This document shows, piece by piece, positions 7,430 to 14,755 of a stretch of 50,822 nucleotides of DNA. The stretch's first letter is position 1. Each line of letters begins with the position of its first letter. The DNA is from a virus, in IMG/VR virus record IMGVR_UViG_3300030450_002767, positions 1 through 50,822 of that record; one strand, 5' to 3'. Under the pieces are notes generated by a model. It was not told where the DNA came from. It ran no database searches and worked only from the letters and a program-made list of their open reading frames with translations. The position numbers and the translations under genes are program-made.

Positions 7430-7787
7430 TGTCCTGCTCTTGTCTAGGATAGTTGTACCAATTAATGTGACGAAAAGTTGTCCGCTGTGAACTAATTTCA
7501 TTCCTAGGGTGAAGGCAGTGAAGGAGCCACGACAAAGTAATTATGTTTATTGGATAAACGCAACAATCTTAGAAACCTCTGTTAACACTGCAAAGTACTC
7601 GAGTCCCTTCAGTGCCACATATTTGTTAAAAGAGAGCTGGATAGGCGGTGATTTAGATAGGGTGTATATTGTGACTATCTAGTTTTAAACACATCGTTAT
7701 ACTGTGTCTGCTTAATAATGTATAACAAGGGTTCTTTTCATAATTATTCCTTTGGTACCCTTTGAGAGAGTTATTAAGCAATTTTTT
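7430..7787 (+). ncRNA. Second gene-free structured region (candidate RNA)
   Basis: Between the stop at 7420 and the ATG at 7808 there is no frame but several perfect or near-perfect stems. CTAGGA 7444-7449 pairs with TCCTAG 7502-7507. GGCAGTGAAGG 7514-7524 pairs with CCTTCAGTGCC 7606-7616 (one G-G mismatch). AGATAG 7655-7660 pairs with CTATCT 7675-7680. A two-tier hairpin fills 7709-7780. The organisation resembles the element at 5.9-6.9 kb, although I see no shared long sequence. Confidence 0.55.
7709..7787 (+). terminator. Two-tier hairpin followed by T-run
   Basis: TGCTTAATAA 7709-7718 pairs perfectly with TTATTAAGCA 7771-7780. Inside it AAGGGT 7727-7732 pairs perfectly with ACCCTT 7757-7762. 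ATTTTTT follows the outer stem. This could terminate the upstream RNA or stabilise its 3' end. The next ribosome site begins only about 15 bases later. Confidence 0.5.
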
Positions 7788-7807
7788 AAAATAAAAAGGA
7801 GGACATA

Positions 7808-7987
7808 ATGTCTAATATTACAAAACAAGTAAGTAAAAATGATTTTAAACAATATAAAGTTGTTCAAGAATCAGGTGATTATAATATGCTCGACCGAAGA
7901 GCTAGGGAATTAACATCTTTATCTAAAGATACTTGGTTTCTTATTGTTCAGAATTATTCTGAATTAAATGAGGCTTACTCTAAATGA
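7808..7987 (+). CDS. Hypothetical 59-residue protein
   Basis: ATG 7808 follows a perfect AAAGGAGG at 7796-7803. The protein (MSNITKQVSKNDFKQYKVVQ) is small, polar and helical and matches no family I know. Its stop overlaps the ATG of the next gene (ATGA), indicating translational coupling. Confidence 0.75.
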   Translation: MSNITKQVSKNDFKQYKVVQESGDYNMLDRRARELTSLSKDTWFLIVQNYSELNEAYSK

Positions 7988-8097
7988 TTAGTTTTTTATC
8001 ACAGCCATATGTATTTATAACTTTGTTAATTACTGCATATGGATTAATAACTTATTTAATATTTAATGATTATAAAGGAGGAAATGAAAATGATTAA
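7984..8097 (+). CDS. Tiny 37-residue single-pass membrane protein
   Basis: The frame starts at an ATGA overlap with the preceding gene and encodes MISFLSQPYVFITLLITAYG, one hydrophobic segment of about 20 residues, followed by a short polar tail. It overlaps the next gene by eight bases. The function is unknown. Very small early membrane proteins in phages sometimes modify host membranes, but nothing specific supports that here. Confidence 0.5.
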   Translation: MISFLSQPYVFITLLITAYGLITYLIFNDYKGGNEND

Positions 8098-8539
8098 ATA
8101 TCAACAAGGTGATGTTGTTTTAACAACTATGACACCTAGTGAAATAAAACATATGGAAAAGAATACTGCTAAATCTGACCCAGAGGATAATAGTTGGAGT
8201 CATGCTAGTCAAGCTAGGAATGAAGCATTTTCTAAAAGACAAAATACAACTTCTGATGCAAAATGTATACTTGCATTAGGTGAACATACAGGTCATCATC
8301 ACAGGTTTGAAGCTAATAAAATGAATGGATTTATAGCTGAAAGTATCTATGCGAATTATGATAGAATACATGAACCATCATATGTTAGAATTTCAGAAAC
8401 TAAAAAAACTTCTGGAAAGGGTGCAATGCTTTATCATGAAGAACATAATCCTATAACAATACCACCTGGTGTTTATAAAAAGACAATTGTTCGAGAGTTT
8501 GACCATTTAACATTAGATACAAGGAGGGTAGTAGATTGA
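8090..8539 (+). CDS. Conserved phage protein with HxGHHHR-type histidine cluster
   Basis: A 149-residue protein. ATG 8090 is chosen because AAAGGAGG ends at 8081; earlier ATGs lie on or beside that box. Distinctive blocks are GEHTGHHHRFE in the middle and LYHEEHNPITIPPGVYKKTIVREFDH near the C-terminus region, a pattern I know from uncharacterised phage and bacterial proteins that are probably metal-binding (several conserved His). It is coupled to the next gene (TTGATG overlap), and that partner looks like the DUF6745-type protein often found beside this family. Function unknown. Confidence 0.7.
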   Translation: MIKYQQGDVVLTTMTPSEIKHMEKNTAKSDPEDNSWSHASQARNEAFSKRQNTTSDAKCILALGEHTGHHHRFEANKMNGFIAESIYANYDRIHEPSYVRISETKKTSGKGAMLYHEEHNPITIPPGVYKKTIVREFDHLTLDTRRVVD

Positions 8540-9549
8540 TGATACGTAGCGTATGGAACGATAAACAAAATTCTGAGCAGTTATTTGATAGGTTTGAAAG
8601 ACTAAAAAGTAACGGTATAGGCTCTGTTTGGATTGACCATGTTAATTATACTAGAAAAGCTATATGGGTATGTGTTGGTAAAAACAAGGTAGTTGCTTAT
8701 GATGATTATGCCAGTCATGGTATGAATATTGGAACACCATCTGTTGAATTAACAAAAGATTCTATTATAATACATGATAGAAGTTTCTTTAGTCAATCAG
8801 CTTGTTTACTTGGAATACCATTTAACAATGTAGTTAAATTGCATAGTAGATGGTCTAGATGGACTCGTCCTATTGACTCAGATATGAACGATACTAGTGT
8901 TGAAGGTCAGGATTGGTTAACTGATAAAAATCATACAAAAGAAATACCAGTTGGTAAAGGCTGGTATCATTATGAAGACGGAATGCCTACTAAACATCTT
9001 CCTTTAAAGTTTAATTGGGATTATGAATTAATTGATTTCAAATTACCTAAAAACTTTAAAAATAGTGCTAAAGAATGGCTTGAAGCTAGAAGAATCCAAA
9101 GAAATACATCTTCTCGTGCTAGATATGCTAATAGAAAAGCTGAAGAAAGAGTTGATAATGGAATCTATGAGATGGATGATATATTCAAGTTAAATAATGT
9201 ATCAATAAGAAGAATCTTGATTCAACATTTTGGTATGGATACTGTCTTAAATACTCTTGATTCTGAAATATTAGATATTGATACTATTGATAAAAGAGCA
9301 TATGAACTTGTTAAAGTAAGTATACCTGATAGTAATTCCGACTCTGGTTTTAGAGATGGTAATTATTTAAGAATGATTAATCCATCTACTGGAGAAACTC
9401 ATTTTGAAGGTGTGCCTAATCATAGACCAGAAGGACGAACTGGTTGGATGGGTCGTGAAGTTCTTGATGAACCAACAGTTAAATGTGCTTTAGCTTGGAG
9501 AGATAGTGATGCAAATCAAAAGTATGTCGAGCCAATTGTATTGACATGA
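8539..9549 (+). CDS. DUF6745-like protein
   Basis: A 336-residue protein, starting at ATG 8539 or at the TTG three bases before; GGAGG at 8523-8527 serves either. The C-terminal half contains SIRRILIQHFGMDTVLN followed by an acidic strand region and a terminal PTVKCALAWRDSD block. This resembles the C-terminal part of DUF6745 proteins (ILIEHxG..., then ...AxAWxxG). The N-terminal half is aromatic and unassigned. No catalytic motif is evident. It pairs with the His-cluster protein upstream, and the two probably act together. Confidence 0.6.
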   Translation: MIRSVWNDKQNSEQLFDRFERLKSNGIGSVWIDHVNYTRKAIWVCVGKNKVVAYDDYASHGMNIGTPSVELTKDSIIIHDRSFFSQSACLLGIPFNNVVKLHSRWSRWTRPIDSDMNDTSVEGQDWLTDKNHTKEIPVGKGWYHYEDGMPTKHLPLKFNWDYELIDFKLPKNFKNSAKEWLEARRIQRNTSSRARYANRKAEERVDNGIYEMDDIFKLNNVSIRRILIQHFGMDTVLNTLDSEILDIDTIDKRAYELVKVSIPDSNSDSGFRDGNYLRMINPSTGETHFEGVPNHRPEGRTGWMGREVLDEPTVKCALAWRDSDANQKYVEPIVLT

Positions 9550-9755
9550 TTACAGAAAAAGATATTATTATGGACAATATATATGAAACAATACAATTAG
9601 GAGATTGGTTAGGAGATATATGTGATGATGAGGTTAAAAGAAAAGATGTCATTCATTATATGATGGAAGATTTTAGTTTAGATAAACCTACTGCTGAACA
9701 GTTATTAGAAATGTTTTATTTAAACAATATCGACTTAGAACCTAGCTGGAAATAA
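9546..9755 (+). CDS. Hypothetical 69-residue acidic protein
   Basis: The frame begins at an ATGA overlap with the preceding stop. The protein (MITEKDIIMDNIYETIQLGD) is acidic and helical with no recognised family. No separate ribosome site is visible, so translation is probably coupled. A stem-closed intergenic element follows. Confidence 0.65.
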   Translation: MITEKDIIMDNIYETIQLGDWLGDICDDEVKRKDVIHYMMEDFSLDKPTAEQLLEMFYLNNIDLEPSWK

Positions 9756-9765
9756 AGTTAAATAT

Positions 9766-9889
9766 GAAATAGAGATAAGATGGGTTTGTGCAATCCAAGA
9801 AGGTAGTCAATCCATGCACCACATTAGTTTGTGTATATTTGAGTTAATCGGAAGAACCGTAGCGCTCATCGATTCTTGTCTCTATTTTC
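9766..9889 (+). ncRNA. Stem-closed intergenic RNA element
   Basis: GAAATAGAGATAAGA at 9766-9780 pairs with 9874-9889 over 15 positions, with one bulged T and one G-U. It encloses about 90 bases with smaller hairpins such as GTGCA/TGCAC (9787-9820) and CGG/CCG (9850-9859). It fills the gap between two coupled gene blocks, and its right arm ends one base before an ATG. It could be a processing site, a stabiliser or a small RNA. Confidence 0.5.
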
Positions 9890-9904
9890 ATGAAAAGAGG
9901 GCTT

Positions 9905-10144
9905 ATGTTAAAAAGTAAAAAACAATATGTTCGTGGTGCATATCATATTAAAAACCACTATGGTAATGATTTACCTTTATACTCATTTAAGAGATTTATT
10001 AAAAATATAGGTCGAAAATATAAATTTCATTGGAGTTTAAATAAAGTTATTAACTGGACTAAGTATTCTTATACTTACTTAGATGATAATTTTACAGTAT
10101 GTGATAAAATTAAAATAATGTATATATATAAAAGGATAACATGA
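9905..10144 (+). CDS. Hypothetical 79-residue basic protein
   Basis: ATG 9905 is preferred because AAAGAGGG lies at 9894-9901; an earlier ATG at 9890 lies before that box. The protein (MLKSKKQYVRGAYHIKNHYG) is rich in Lys, Tyr and Arg, suggesting nucleic-acid binding, but has no recognised family. It overlaps the next ATG (ATGA). Confidence 0.65.
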   Translation: MLKSKKQYVRGAYHIKNHYGNDLPLYSFKRFIKNIGRKYKFHWSLNKVINWTKYSYTYLDDNFTVCDKIKIMYIYKRIT

Positions 10145-10548
10145 AATTAAAACAATTACAAGTAGTTAAAACTACTCAAGAACAAGAACTAGATATAGTT
10201 CAAGTCTGGGAATCTGGTATAGATAGGTCTGAATTCAATTGGATAAAATTGGGATATGTATGCTATGGTATGCAAAATGATGTGGGATATTCTAGATTAT
10301 ATGTTATGCTAGGAATTAAGCGGGATGCGAAGAATAAGCTAAAGCCAACTATTGTTGAAGTTACAGAAAAATATTATTCCTGTGAAGGAAATTATGATTA
10401 TGAAGAATTTGAACTACATCATTCCCCAAGGAAAAATCATCATGCTCAAGATATAGTTTATTATAAATGTCCTAGAAATTTTAATGCTGTATTGGAAACA
10501 ATTATAGGCAAAGATACTAGGACTAAAGATAAAGGAGAATGGATTTGA
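10141..10548 (+). CDS. Hypothetical 135-residue protein
   Basis: It starts at ATG 10141 after AAAGGATAAC, overlapping the previous stop. The protein (MKLKQLQVVKTTQEQELDIV) is mixed and mostly beta, with several Tyr and a His-rich stretch HHSPRKNHHAQD near residue 100. No family recognised. It is coupled to the next gene through a TTGA overlap. Confidence 0.7.
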   Translation: MKLKQLQVVKTTQEQELDIVQVWESGIDRSEFNWIKLGYVCYGMQNDVGYSRLYVMLGIKRDAKNKLKPTIVEVTEKYYSCEGNYDYEEFELHHSPRKNHHAQDIVYYKCPRNFNAVLETIIGKDTRTKDKGEWI

Positions 10549-10790
10549 ATAAAAAATGGTACGATGTAGGAGAATTATTTGACATCGAAAAAGATATGCC
10601 TTGGTATATAAAAGAAATGAAGCCTTACAAACCCAATGACCAAAGAGTATGGACTAAGATAAAAGTAAAACTTTGTCCAGAATGCAATGATTGCTGGGAA
10701 TATGACAGATATAGTAGAGAAAGAATATTTGTATATGATGAGTTTCCAAAATATAAACTAAAAAAGGAAACTTGTGTAAGATGCAAATAG
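10545..10790 (+). CDS. Small Cys-rich putative zinc-binding protein
   Basis: About 81 residues. CPECNDC in the middle and a terminal CVRCK give two CxxC pairs, a likely zinc ribbon. Start choice: AAAGGAG at 10531-10537 is too close to ATG 10539 but well spaced for TTG 10545, which also forms a TTGA overlap with the preceding stop, as elsewhere in this operon. It may bind nucleic acid or act as an adaptor. A partly similar Cys-pair protein lies at 18215-18517, suggesting a paralogous pair. Confidence 0.65.
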   Translation: MNKKWYDVGELFDIEKDMPWYIKEMKPYKPNDQRVWTKIKVKLCPECNDCWEYDRYSRERIFVYDEFPKYKLKKETCVRCK

Positions 10791-10834
10791 AACTTGATTT
10801 ATATAATAATTTATATTTAAATTAAAGGTGAGGT

Positions 10835-11146
10835 ATGGAAATTAAACAAGACACTTTAGAAAAGATGCTAAATGTTTCTTATCGTAATATATATAGTAAT
10901 AGCGATAAGATAAGAGCATCACTTAAAGGTGATTATTATGCTCAGAAAATTATTGAAATAAGAAGTATGAGTAAGTTTAAGCTAACTAAGTTTATATCTG
11001 ATACGAAAAGTAAAAAGGGCGTAAAGCTCGGATATAGAATAGCAAGAGTTAGTTCTTCTAAGATATATAGAAAGTTGGACTCCGAAATTCAACAGGACAT
11101 AGAACTTATTAATTATGCCCGTAATAGGTTATATGCTAAAATCTAA
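10835..11146 (+). CDS. Hypothetical 103-residue basic protein
   Basis: AAAGGTGAGG precedes ATG 10835. The protein (MEIKQDTLEKMLNVSYRNIY) is helical and Lys/Arg/Ser-rich, with no recognised family. The structured element and mini-frame at 11157-11210 follow immediately. Confidence 0.65.
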   Translation: MEIKQDTLEKMLNVSYRNIYSNSDKIRASLKGDYYAQKIIEIRSMSKFKLTKFISDTKSKKGVKLGYRIARVSSSKIYRKLDSEIQQDIELINYARNRLYAKI

Positions 11147-11156
11147 GAAGGATATC

Positions 11157-11205
11157 GTGGCTCTCTCAGCAGTTTTTTTATACATTTATTCTCTGAGAGA
11201 GTCAC
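11157..11205 (+). promoter_or_regulatory. 13-bp hairpin covering the ribosome site of the MazG-like gene
   Basis: GTGGCTCTCTCAG 11157-11169 pairs with CTGAGAGAGTCAC 11193-11205 (12 Watson-Crick pairs plus one G-U), with a 23-base loop. The purine-rich GAGAGAG in the right arm is the only ribosome-site candidate for TTG 11207, so folding would hide it. Translation of the mini-frame through the stem would open it. Confidence 0.6.
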
Positions 11206-11210
11206 TTTGA
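11157..11210 (+). CDS. Possible 17-residue leader peptide
   Basis: GTG 11157 follows AGAAGGA with suitable spacing and encodes MALSAVFLYIYSLRESL. The stop TGA 11208-11210 overlaps the TTG start of the next gene (TTGA). The frame runs exactly through the hairpin that hides the next ribosome site, the arrangement of a translational-coupling leader. Such a short frame can occur by chance. Confidence 0.35.
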   Translation: MALSAVFLYIYSLRESL

Positions 11211-11422
11211 ATCAAAAGATAGTTAACAAAATCAAAGAACGACTTGAAAAAGGTAAAAAAGAATACGGTGATGAGCTTAATGTTCATGATGGTAGAGATT
11301 GGTTACAAGAATCGATAGAAGAATTACTCGATACTTGTGTATACTTATCTGCTTTTGCACTACAACTTCAAGAAAGGACTAAAAATGAAAATAAATCAAA
11401 CAATAATAAAAAAAGAGTTTAG
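11207..11422 (+). CDS. MazG-like nucleotide pyrophosphohydrolase-type protein
   Basis: A 71-residue helical protein from TTG 11207. RLEKGKKEYGDELNVHDG, followed by a helix with ESIEELLDTCVYLSAFALQL, matches short phage members of the all-alpha NTP pyrophosphatase (MazG-like) class, where the ExxEE...D acidic helix binds magnesium. Such enzymes hydrolyse nucleoside triphosphates or (p)ppGpp-related nucleotides. The protein is short, as is common for phage versions that work as oligomers. The terminal Asn/Lys-rich tail overlaps the next gene. Substrate unknown. Confidence 0.6.
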   Translation: MNQKIVNKIKERLEKGKKEYGDELNVHDGRDWLQESIEELLDTCVYLSAFALQLQERTKNENKSNNNKKRV

Positions 11423-11585
11423 CAAAGCAAGGGTTCAGCTAAGTGCCAATACTCTTGACATGATTAATCGTGAATTATTAATGACTGTTAAGAGAATGGC
11501 TCAAAGATGTGTTGATGGTAATGTTAAAAGATTAACACCTGAACTATTTTATGTTGCTTTAGGGAAATTAAATAACGATGCTTGA
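11385..11585 (+). CDS. Small histone-fold-like protein
   Basis: A 66-residue protein. ATG 11385 is chosen because AAAGGA precedes it at 11373-11378; the frame upstream only shadows the MazG-like gene. After a basic N-terminus, LSANTLDMINRELLMTVKRM forms a long helix that continues to CVDG. It is followed by KRLTP and a short final helix ELFYVALGKLN. This long helix, basic Arg/Lys-Leu-Thr loop and short helix is the pattern of the second half of archaeal-type histones. It could coat or bend DNA. This is pattern recognition only and needs a structural check. Confidence 0.45.
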   Translation: MKINQTIIKKEFSKARVQLSANTLDMINRELLMTVKRMAQRCVDGNVKRLTPELFYVALGKLNNDA

Positions 11586-11745
11586 TACAATAGCAATAAC
11601 AAATGATAATTTTATTTCTTTTATATATTGGTTAGTGGATGAAAACTATATAAGCGACAACTCTAGAGCTGTTTGTTTAGTAGTAGAAAAACCCTGGAAA
11701 TATCAAAAAGAATATGAGGTGTTTATAGATGAGCAATATGAATAA
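11578..11745 (+). CDS. Hypothetical 55-residue protein
   Basis: The frame (MLDTIAITNDNFISFIYWLV) overlaps the preceding stop by eight bases and the next start by 17. Only a weak purine-rich stretch precedes it. It otherwise fills a 143-base gap in a tightly packed operon, which favours a real gene. No family recognised. Confidence 0.5.
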   Translation: MLDTIAITNDNFISFIYWLVDENYISDNSRAVCLVVEKPWKYQKEYEVFIDEQYE

Positions 11746-11956
11746 TAAAATATATGCTAATATGGCTACTCATAGATATCAACAGCTTGTAAAGCTATTA
11801 GGTCAAATAGAGAATGTTGACAGACAAAGAATGTCTAATTCTAGTCAAATTTGGCTTGATGAAATATGGTCACTCTTAGGTCTCCCTACCTATGAGGAGA
11901 ATCAAAAATTAATTAGGGAAAGTGCGGAACATTTAAAAAGTGATGAGGAGGAATAA
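11729..11956 (+). CDS. Hypothetical 75-residue protein
   Basis: ATG 11729 has GAGGTG upstream at good spacing. The protein (MSNMNNKIYANMATHRYQQL) is helical with an acidic C-terminus KSDEEE. Its stop overlaps the ATG of the DUF932 gene (TAATG). No recognised family. Confidence 0.65.
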   Translation: MSNMNNKIYANMATHRYQQLVKLLGQIENVDRQRMSNSSQIWLDEIWSLLGLPTYEENQKLIRESAEHLKSDEEE

Positions 11957-12957
11957 TGAGTCACATGATTGAAAGTATGTTCTATGTTGGGGATAAACCT
12001 TGGCATGGAATTGGTACACCATTAGAAAAGTCTCCAAGTATAGAAGATGCTTTGGAGCTAGCTGGCCTTGATTGGAAAGTTAAAAAAATACCAACCTTCT
12101 ATAATAGCACTAGTAAGTTAGGGTTTAAAACTAATTTACCAACTGGTCATTTTGTTACCATTAGAGATAATGGACAAGTACTAGGTAATGTAGGTACTAA
12201 ATATGAAATATTACAAAATGTAGATGCTTTTGCACCATTTAATGTGATAAAAGATTATGGTTATACATTAGAAACTGCTGGTTCTATTGATGATGGTAAG
12301 AGAGTTTGGATACTTGCAAAGACTCCAGACCATTACCTTGTTGGTGATGATAAAATTCTAGACTATGTATTGTTATATACTAGTCATGATGGCAGTTCTG
12401 GTAGTTGTTTTAGAGATGTATTTATCCGTGTTGTTTGTCAGAATACACTTTCTGCGTCACTTTCTGGTAAAAAGACATTTGAATACAAACTAAGACATAC
12501 TAGTAGTATAAAAGACAGAGTTACTGAGCTAACTGATAAGTTACATAATCGTAAGGGTAATATAGCTAAAGCAGTAGATTCAATGAACTCATTTCTTGAT
12601 ATTCCAATGAATGAAAAAGACCTTGATATTTATTTAGATGCAGTAATGCCATTCTTGAATAATAGACATAAGGAATCAAACAAAGAACTTGGAATATTAA
12701 CTAGAAATAAAGCTCTTCCAGTTTATAATGCTATTAAACAAGCATTTTATACTGGTAAAGGAAATAAAGGTGAGACATTATGGGATGCTTATAACGCAGT
12801 TACTGAGTATCACGACCATATTAAATCTCACACTCAAGATTGGGTAAAATCTACTCAATTTGGAGCTTCTAGTAGACATAAGAAAAATGCTTTCTTTGTT
12901 GCTAGTCAGATTGTTAAAAAGCATAATACGAAAACTACAATTGGAGGACTATCTTGA
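11956..12957 (+). CDS. DUF932 (phage/plasmid-like) protein
   Basis: A 333-residue protein matching the DUF932 / TIGR03299 phage-plasmid family by its N-terminal GDKPWHGIGTPLEKSPSIEDAL and the central block around FIRVVCQNTLSASLSG. The family is common beside replication or annealing genes in phages and plasmids; its biochemical role is not settled. Length is normal. GAGGAGG gives a strong ribosome site that lies at the end of the preceding gene, with a TAATG overlap. It lies directly upstream of the annealing-protein candidate, the usual company of this family. Confidence 0.85.
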   Translation: MSHMIESMFYVGDKPWHGIGTPLEKSPSIEDALELAGLDWKVKKIPTFYNSTSKLGFKTNLPTGHFVTIRDNGQVLGNVGTKYEILQNVDAFAPFNVIKDYGYTLETAGSIDDGKRVWILAKTPDHYLVGDDKILDYVLLYTSHDGSSGSCFRDVFIRVVCQNTLSASLSGKKTFEYKLRHTSSIKDRVTELTDKLHNRKGNIAKAVDSMNSFLDIPMNEKDLDIYLDAVMPFLNNRHKESNKELGILTRNKALPVYNAIKQAFYTGKGNKGETLWDAYNAVTEYHDHIKSHTQDWVKSTQFGASSRHKKNAFFVASQIVKKHNTKTTIGGLS

Positions 12958-13793
12958 AAATGGTAGAAACAATAATGGCAGAACATCCTTATCAACTTCG
13001 TAAAGAAGATTATGAGGAGTTTAAAGAAACTCTAAATACTGGGTTTACTGCTGAATATTTATCTTGGTCAGTTTGCTGGGATAAATTAAAACAGATGTAT
13101 CCTTATGCTGTTGCAGAGAATGTTGTATATGAATATGATGGAAAACCTATCTTTGGGATTATGTTCCCAGATGGCTCTATTCAGGTTCATTGTAGAATCC
13201 ATTATGAAAATGCGGATGGTAATTCCTATTCTCATAATGAATATCTAGCGGTTAGAGATAAACGCAATCAAGCAATATCTAATCCGAATTCAGCACAAGT
13301 AGAAAATACTTATCGCAGAGCTTTGGCTAAAGGTGTTTCAACATTAACTGGCTATGGTATTAGTTTGTGGATGAATGAAGACCTTCGAGAAATGATGCAT
13401 ACTGAGACTCGCTTAGATGCGTCTGTTCCTAAAGAAGGTGAAATTACAGTAGACCAGAATGTTAAACTTGATAAACTAATGCGTGACCCAAAGACAACTA
13501 AATCTGATAAAGCCAGGATTAAAGCTTTAAAAGATAATAATTGGAAAGTCGATGGTGTTGTTATCACTGAAGTTATTGCGCAAGCTTTAATAGGTGATGT
13601 TGAAATTGGTAGAAAGTCAAATATGAAAGCTACTAAGAAATCTATTGATTCTTTAAAAGAGAAGATATTAGATGATAATAATGGTTTAACTGATGATATT
13701 CGCAAGAAGAGTATCGGGTGGTTAGATGAACAACCTAGAACAGTAGGAGAAGTGCTAGCCATTACTCTTAAACTAGGATTAAAGGAGGACTAA
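12954..13793 (+). CDS. DUF1071-type single-strand annealing protein
   Basis: A 279-residue protein with the DUF1071 hallmark in its middle, VENTYRRALAKGVSTLTGYG followed by ISLWMNEDL, equivalent to the family's ...RAlaKAla..GLGLYlw..EDLP. These proteins are recombinases that anneal complementary single strands (Sak/RecT-like function). The start is TTG 12954, forming a TTGA overlap with the preceding stop, with GGAGG at 12943-12947. The C-terminal half is charged and helical. An SSB-like protein follows immediately, supporting a recombination-replication role. Confidence 0.75.
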   Translation: MKMVETIMAEHPYQLRKEDYEEFKETLNTGFTAEYLSWSVCWDKLKQMYPYAVAENVVYEYDGKPIFGIMFPDGSIQVHCRIHYENADGNSYSHNEYLAVRDKRNQAISNPNSAQVENTYRRALAKGVSTLTGYGISLWMNEDLREMMHTETRLDASVPKEGEITVDQNVKLDKLMRDPKTTKSDKARIKALKDNNWKVDGVVITEVIAQALIGDVEIGRKSNMKATKKSIDSLKEKILDDNNGLTDDIRKKSIGWLDEQPRTVGEVLAITLKLGLKED

Positions 13794-14420
13794 ATGTCTG
13801 GATTTACATTAGAAAAAAGCACTAGTAATCAATCTCAAAAAGATTGGCCTAAAGGTGTTTATATTGACCGTGTAAAGATAACTAAAGTTGAAAATAAAGA
13901 GAGCAAATGGAATGACATTAACCTCTTTATAGAAGCTGAAGATGTCAGCGGTAGGAGTAAATATCCTAAAAAGTTCTTTCTTGGTGGTAAGCATCTTAAA
14001 GACGGAGATAAATTCGTTGGATGGGGCTCTACTAGCAAGGGAGTTACTGGTGGTAGCTGGAAAGTAAGAGATTTTCTTATTGATGCAGGTATTGAAAAAT
14101 CTACTAATATGATTACCGAAGATGGTAGTCTTTCTGATGAGATAATTGCTGATTTGCATGGTCGTGAAGTGTTTATACTTCAATATGATTCAAACGGTAA
14201 ATATTCTCGTGAGACTTGGTATTATTTTCAATCCCCTGAAAATGGAGATGCAATTAAAGACTTATTAGCAAAGTGGAATGGCTTTGATGATAAACCTAAT
14301 AAGTATCTTCATTCAAATAAGATAGAAGTTCAGAATAAGAAGCTTAACAACATGTGGGATAATCTTCCTGCTGGAAAAAGCGATACTGAATCTGAGCTAG
14401 ACTCTGTTTTAGGCGGTTAA
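13794..14420 (+). CDS. Putative single-stranded-DNA-binding protein
   Basis: A 208-residue protein. The N-terminal 150 residues are beta-rich with many Trp, Tyr and Lys (WPKGVYIDRVKITKVENKES), like an OB-fold. The C-terminus is a low-complexity linker ending in the acidic tail SELDSVLGG, the typical partner-binding tail of SSBs. AAAGGAGG lies immediately upstream and overlaps the end of the annealing-protein gene. I see no decisive motif. The call rests on this architecture and on lying between the annealing protein and the helicase. Confidence 0.5.
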   Translation: MSGFTLEKSTSNQSQKDWPKGVYIDRVKITKVENKESKWNDINLFIEAEDVSGRSKYPKKFFLGGKHLKDGDKFVGWGSTSKGVTGGSWKVRDFLIDAGIEKSTNMITEDGSLSDEIIADLHGREVFILQYDSNGKYSRETWYYFQSPENGDAIKDLLAKWNGFDDKPNKYLHSNKIEVQNKKLNNMWDNLPAGKSDTESELDSVLGG

Positions 14421-14755
14421 TGTCTTACGATTTTAGTAAGGTGTTAGAAAGAAGCAATGGAACTAAGGGGCGTGGCAATTCTGCCATGCTCCTTGAGTTT
14501 CTAAAAAATAAAAGAGGTCAAACCATTGCTAATCATGTAATCCAAACTGATGCTGTTAATTATCTAAATAATATGTATGGGAAATTAGTATCTCCTGATA
14601 CATTAAGTAGATTATGGAGAAGCTTGCGTGAGGAATATAATGATGATAAAAATAATTCTAAACTTTTTAAGTTTGGGATAAGCGTTTCTGAAAAGAAAGA
14701 GAATAAATCAACTCAAAAACATTATTACATAGGATTTTCAAATGAACATAGCTGA
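14420..14755 (+). CDS. Hypothetical 111-residue replication-region protein
   Basis: It starts in a TAATG overlap. The protein (MSYDFSKVLERSNGTKGRGN) has a helical middle with KLVSPDTLSRLWRSLREEY, compatible with a winged-helix or DNA-binding domain, then a basic beta C-terminus. It sits between the SSB-like and primase-helicase genes, so an accessory replication role is plausible but unproved. Confidence 0.65.
   Translation: MSYDFSKVLERSNGTKGRGNSAMLLEFLKNKRGQTIANHVIQTDAVNYLNNMYGKLVSPDTLSRLWRSLREEYNDDKNNSKLFKFGISVSEKKENKSTQKHYYIGFSNEHS

Noticed and set aside
10779-10823. 14-residue frame after the Cys-rich gene
   Set aside because: Too short, AT-biased by chance and without its own ribosome site.
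13352-13762. 136-residue leftward frame in the annealing-protein gene
   Set aside because: Antisense shadow of a gene with a recognisable DUF1071 core.
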